Below, in pieces: positions 13,072 through 14,732 of a stretch of DNA of 14,732 nucleotides; position 1 is the stretch's first letter; each line of letters opens with the position of its first letter. Under the pieces are notes generated by a model. That model did no database searches. It was given only the letters and a program-made list of their open reading frames with translations, and was not told where the DNA came from. A program made the position numbers and the translations under genes. This DNA comes from Gammaproteobacteria bacterium (GTDB lineage Bacteria; Pseudomonadota; Gammaproteobacteria; Chromatiales; Chromatiaceae), in NCBI GenBank assembly GCA_015231665.1, contig JADGBD010000001.1, positions 16,438 through 31,169 of the forward strand. The letters are read 5' to 3'.

Positions 13072-14732
13072 ATGCAAACCAACCCAAGCACCCCCACCGC
13101 TCGGCGCTTCTGGCCGGGCTTTCGCCTTACCCTACAACCTGAACTCCTCGCCCTGCTGGCCAGCCTGTTTTTCACCCTGGCGACCAACAGCGTGTTCTGG
13201 TCCACCCTGCTGGAAAAGGTCCAGCCGCCGCCGGGTCAGGCCTTCGGGCTGCTTCTGGGCACCGGTGTGCTGGTCACCGGCCTGAACTGGCTGATCCTGT
13301 TGTTGATCATCAACCGCTGGATCGCCAAGCCCTTGCTGATCCTGCTGCTGTTTGTCACTGCAGCGGCGGTCTATTACATGAGCAGCTACGGTGTCTTCCT
13401 CGATCGGGCGATGATCCGCAATATCTTCGAGACCGACCTGCGCGAGGCCGGCGAACTGCTCAACCTCGCCCTGCTGCCCTATCTGATCGGGCTTGGCCTG
13501 CTGCCGGCGCTGCTGCTCTGGCCGATTCGGCTGGCCCAGCGCAGCCTGCGCCAGGCGCTGATCTGGCGCGCCGGTAGCCTGTTGGCAGCCTGCCTGATGA
13601 TGGTCGTTGGGGCCTGGCCGGTGCTGGACCAGTTGGCACCGACGATGCGCAACAACAAAAAACTGCACTACCTGATTACCCCGGCCAACTACCTCATCTC
13701 CACTGCCCGTTTTGGGCTGATGCAGTCCGATGCCCTGGCAGGGGCCGCGCAACCTCGCAAAATCATAGCCGCAGATGCCCATGCGGCGGCCAAGCCGCAC
13801 CGGCCGCGGGTGTTTGTGCTGGTGGTGGGTGAGACGGTGCGCAGCGCCAACTGGGGCTTGAGCGGTTATACCCGCCAGACCACCCCACAGCTGGCGGCAC
13901 TGGATGTGCTGAATTTCCCTCAGGTACGCAGTTGCGGTACGGATACGGCCACCTCAGTACCCTGCATGTTTTCCCTCTACGGTCGGCGGGATTACGATGA
14001 AGAGCGCATTCGTAACAGCCAGTCCCTGCTGCACATTCTCGATCGGGTTGGGGTATCCGTGCTCTGGCGCGACAATCAGGCCGGCTGTAAGGGGGTTTGC
14101 ACTGACCTGCCGGTGGAGGATCTGTCCCACAACCAGGACCCCAAGCTGTGCGATGGCCAGCGCTGTTATGACGAGATTCTGCTGCAGGGCCTGAGCGAGC
14201 GCATTCGCAGCGCCCAGGCCGACACCCTGATCGTCCTGCACATGCTCGGCAATCACGGCCCGGCCTACTATCAGCGTTATCCCGAGCAATTCCGCCGCTT
14301 CACCCCCACCTGCGACACAAGACAGCTGGCCGATTGCAGCCATGAGGCGCTGGTCAACACCTATGACAACGCCATCCTCTACACCGATCATGTGCTGGCC
14401 CGGCTGATCGCCGAGCTCAAACAGCTTGACGGGCAGGAGACCGGCCTGCTCTATGTCTCAGACCACGGTGAATCCCTGGGGGAGAACAACATCTATCTGC
14501 ACGGCATGCCCAACCTGATTGCACCGAGCGAACAGACCCAGGTGCCGCTGATCCTCTGGCTCTCTAACGGGCTGTCTGCCGATCTGCGTCTGGATCAGCA
14601 CTGCCTCAAGGCCGAAGCCAACCAGGCCATCAGCCACGACAACCTGTTTCACAGCCTGCTCGGCCTGTTTGATGTGGAAACCCAGGACTATGTGCCCGAG
14701 CTGGACATCATCGGCCAATGCCGCCAGCGCGA
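13072..14732 (+). CDS. eptA: Lipid A phosphoethanolamine transferase, EptA/PmrC family (3' end outside window)
   Basis: An inner-membrane enzyme that transfers phosphoethanolamine from phosphatidylethanolamine to lipid A phosphate on the periplasmic face, lowering surface charge. The frame is open for 553 codons to the window edge, close to the normal full length. Five N-terminal membrane helices are evident (about residues 24-45, 60-80, 84-106, 132-152, 163-186). The catalytic domain has VVGETVRSANWGLSGY with metal ligand Glu254, SCGTDTATSVPCMFS with predicted nucleophile Thr292, HMLGNHGPAYY with His390/His395, SDHGESLGE with Asp464-His465, and His477 in LHGMP. Paired Cys for disulfides are present. 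ATG 13072 has AAGG at 13062-13065, 6 bases upstream. It is a chromosomal family member; nothing suggests a mobile mcr gene. Confidence 0.94.
   Translation, partial: MQTNPSTPTARRFWPGFRLTLQPELLALLASLFFTLATNSVFWSTLLEKVQPPPGQAFGLLLGTGVLVTGLNWLILLLIINRWIAKPLLILLLFVTAAAVYYMSSYGVFLDRAMIRNIFETDLREAGELLNLALLPYLIGLGLLPALLLWPIRLAQRSLRQALIWRAGSLLAACLMMVVGAWPVLDQLAPTMRNNKKLHYLITPANYLISTARFGLMQSDALAGAAQPRKIIAADAHAAAKPHRPRVFVLVVGETVRSANWGLSGYTRQTTPQLAALDVLNFPQVRSCGTDTATSVPCMFSLYGRRDYDEERIRNSQSLLHILDRVGVSVLWRDNQAGCKGVCTDLPVEDLSHNQDPKLCDGQRCYDEILLQGLSERIRSAQADTLIVLHMLGNHGPAYYQRYPEQFRRFTPTCDTRQLADCSHEALVNTYDNAILYTDHVLARLIAELKQLDGQETGLLYVSDHGESLGENNIYLHGMPNLIAPSEQTQVPLILWLSNGLSADLRLDQHCLKAEANQAISHDNLFHSLLGLFDVETQDYVPELDIIGQCRQR

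Noticed and set aside
13072..14732. Mobile colistin-resistance (mcr) gene
   Set aside because: The base composition matches the neighbours and no mobile element flanks it; it reads as a chromosomal EptA relative.

Overview
The window is ordinary chromosomal DNA of a GC-rich gammaproteobacterium. The gene orders xseB-ispA and ribB-ribH-nusB-thiL-pgpA are typical of that class. FolE2, a ParE-type topoisomerase IV subunit and an SHP/diheme cytochrome/cytochrome b561 cluster fit a Chromatiales-like or other purple/sulfur-oxidising lineage. That placement is inference; no rRNA or tRNA gene is present to test it.

Layout. Bases 1-774 (+) are the low-complexity, charged C-terminal tail of a protein cut by the window edge. 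It converges on parE (-), which follows a secreted CNP1-like protein gene (-). Divergent from these are xseB and ispA (+, overlapping), then a 384-base gap holding a nested palindrome, then folE2 (+). A minus-strand block covers 5859-10527. In transcription order it is ribB with a degenerate RibA-like domain, ribH, nusB, thiL, pgpA and a secreted single-DTG aspartic protease, ending in a convincing intrinsic terminator (5841-5873). Divergent from ribB are three plus-strand cytochrome genes: cytochrome b561-type, SHP-like monoheme cytochrome c (DUF1924) and diheme cytochrome c. These are followed by a bacteriohemerythrin and a phosphoethanolamine transferase (EptA family) cut by the right edge.

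How the genes work together. xseB/ispA, folE2, ribB/ribH, thiL and pgpA are housekeeping: DNA repair, isoprenoid, folate, flavin, thiamine and phospholipid synthesis. The most distinctive part is 10528-12891. A membrane cytochrome b, a periplasmic diheme donor and an SHP-like cytochrome, whose relatives bind O2 and small nitrogen ligands, are followed directly by a second oxygen-binding protein, a hemerythrin. The hemerythrin gene has a strong candidate sigma-54 promoter and a G10 tract in its leader.

A second theme is non-coding. Nearly every larger gap carries short repeats of several unrelated types: TTAACCCC-type tandem units, a 21-bp palindrome whose 19-mer recurs 4.5 kb away, CTCTGCG-type repeats (three gaps, same polarity), CGCAGATTA repeats, and a CCGGAT...ATCCGG element. 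In five gaps the repeat lies within about 0-15 bases of the stop codon of the preceding gene.
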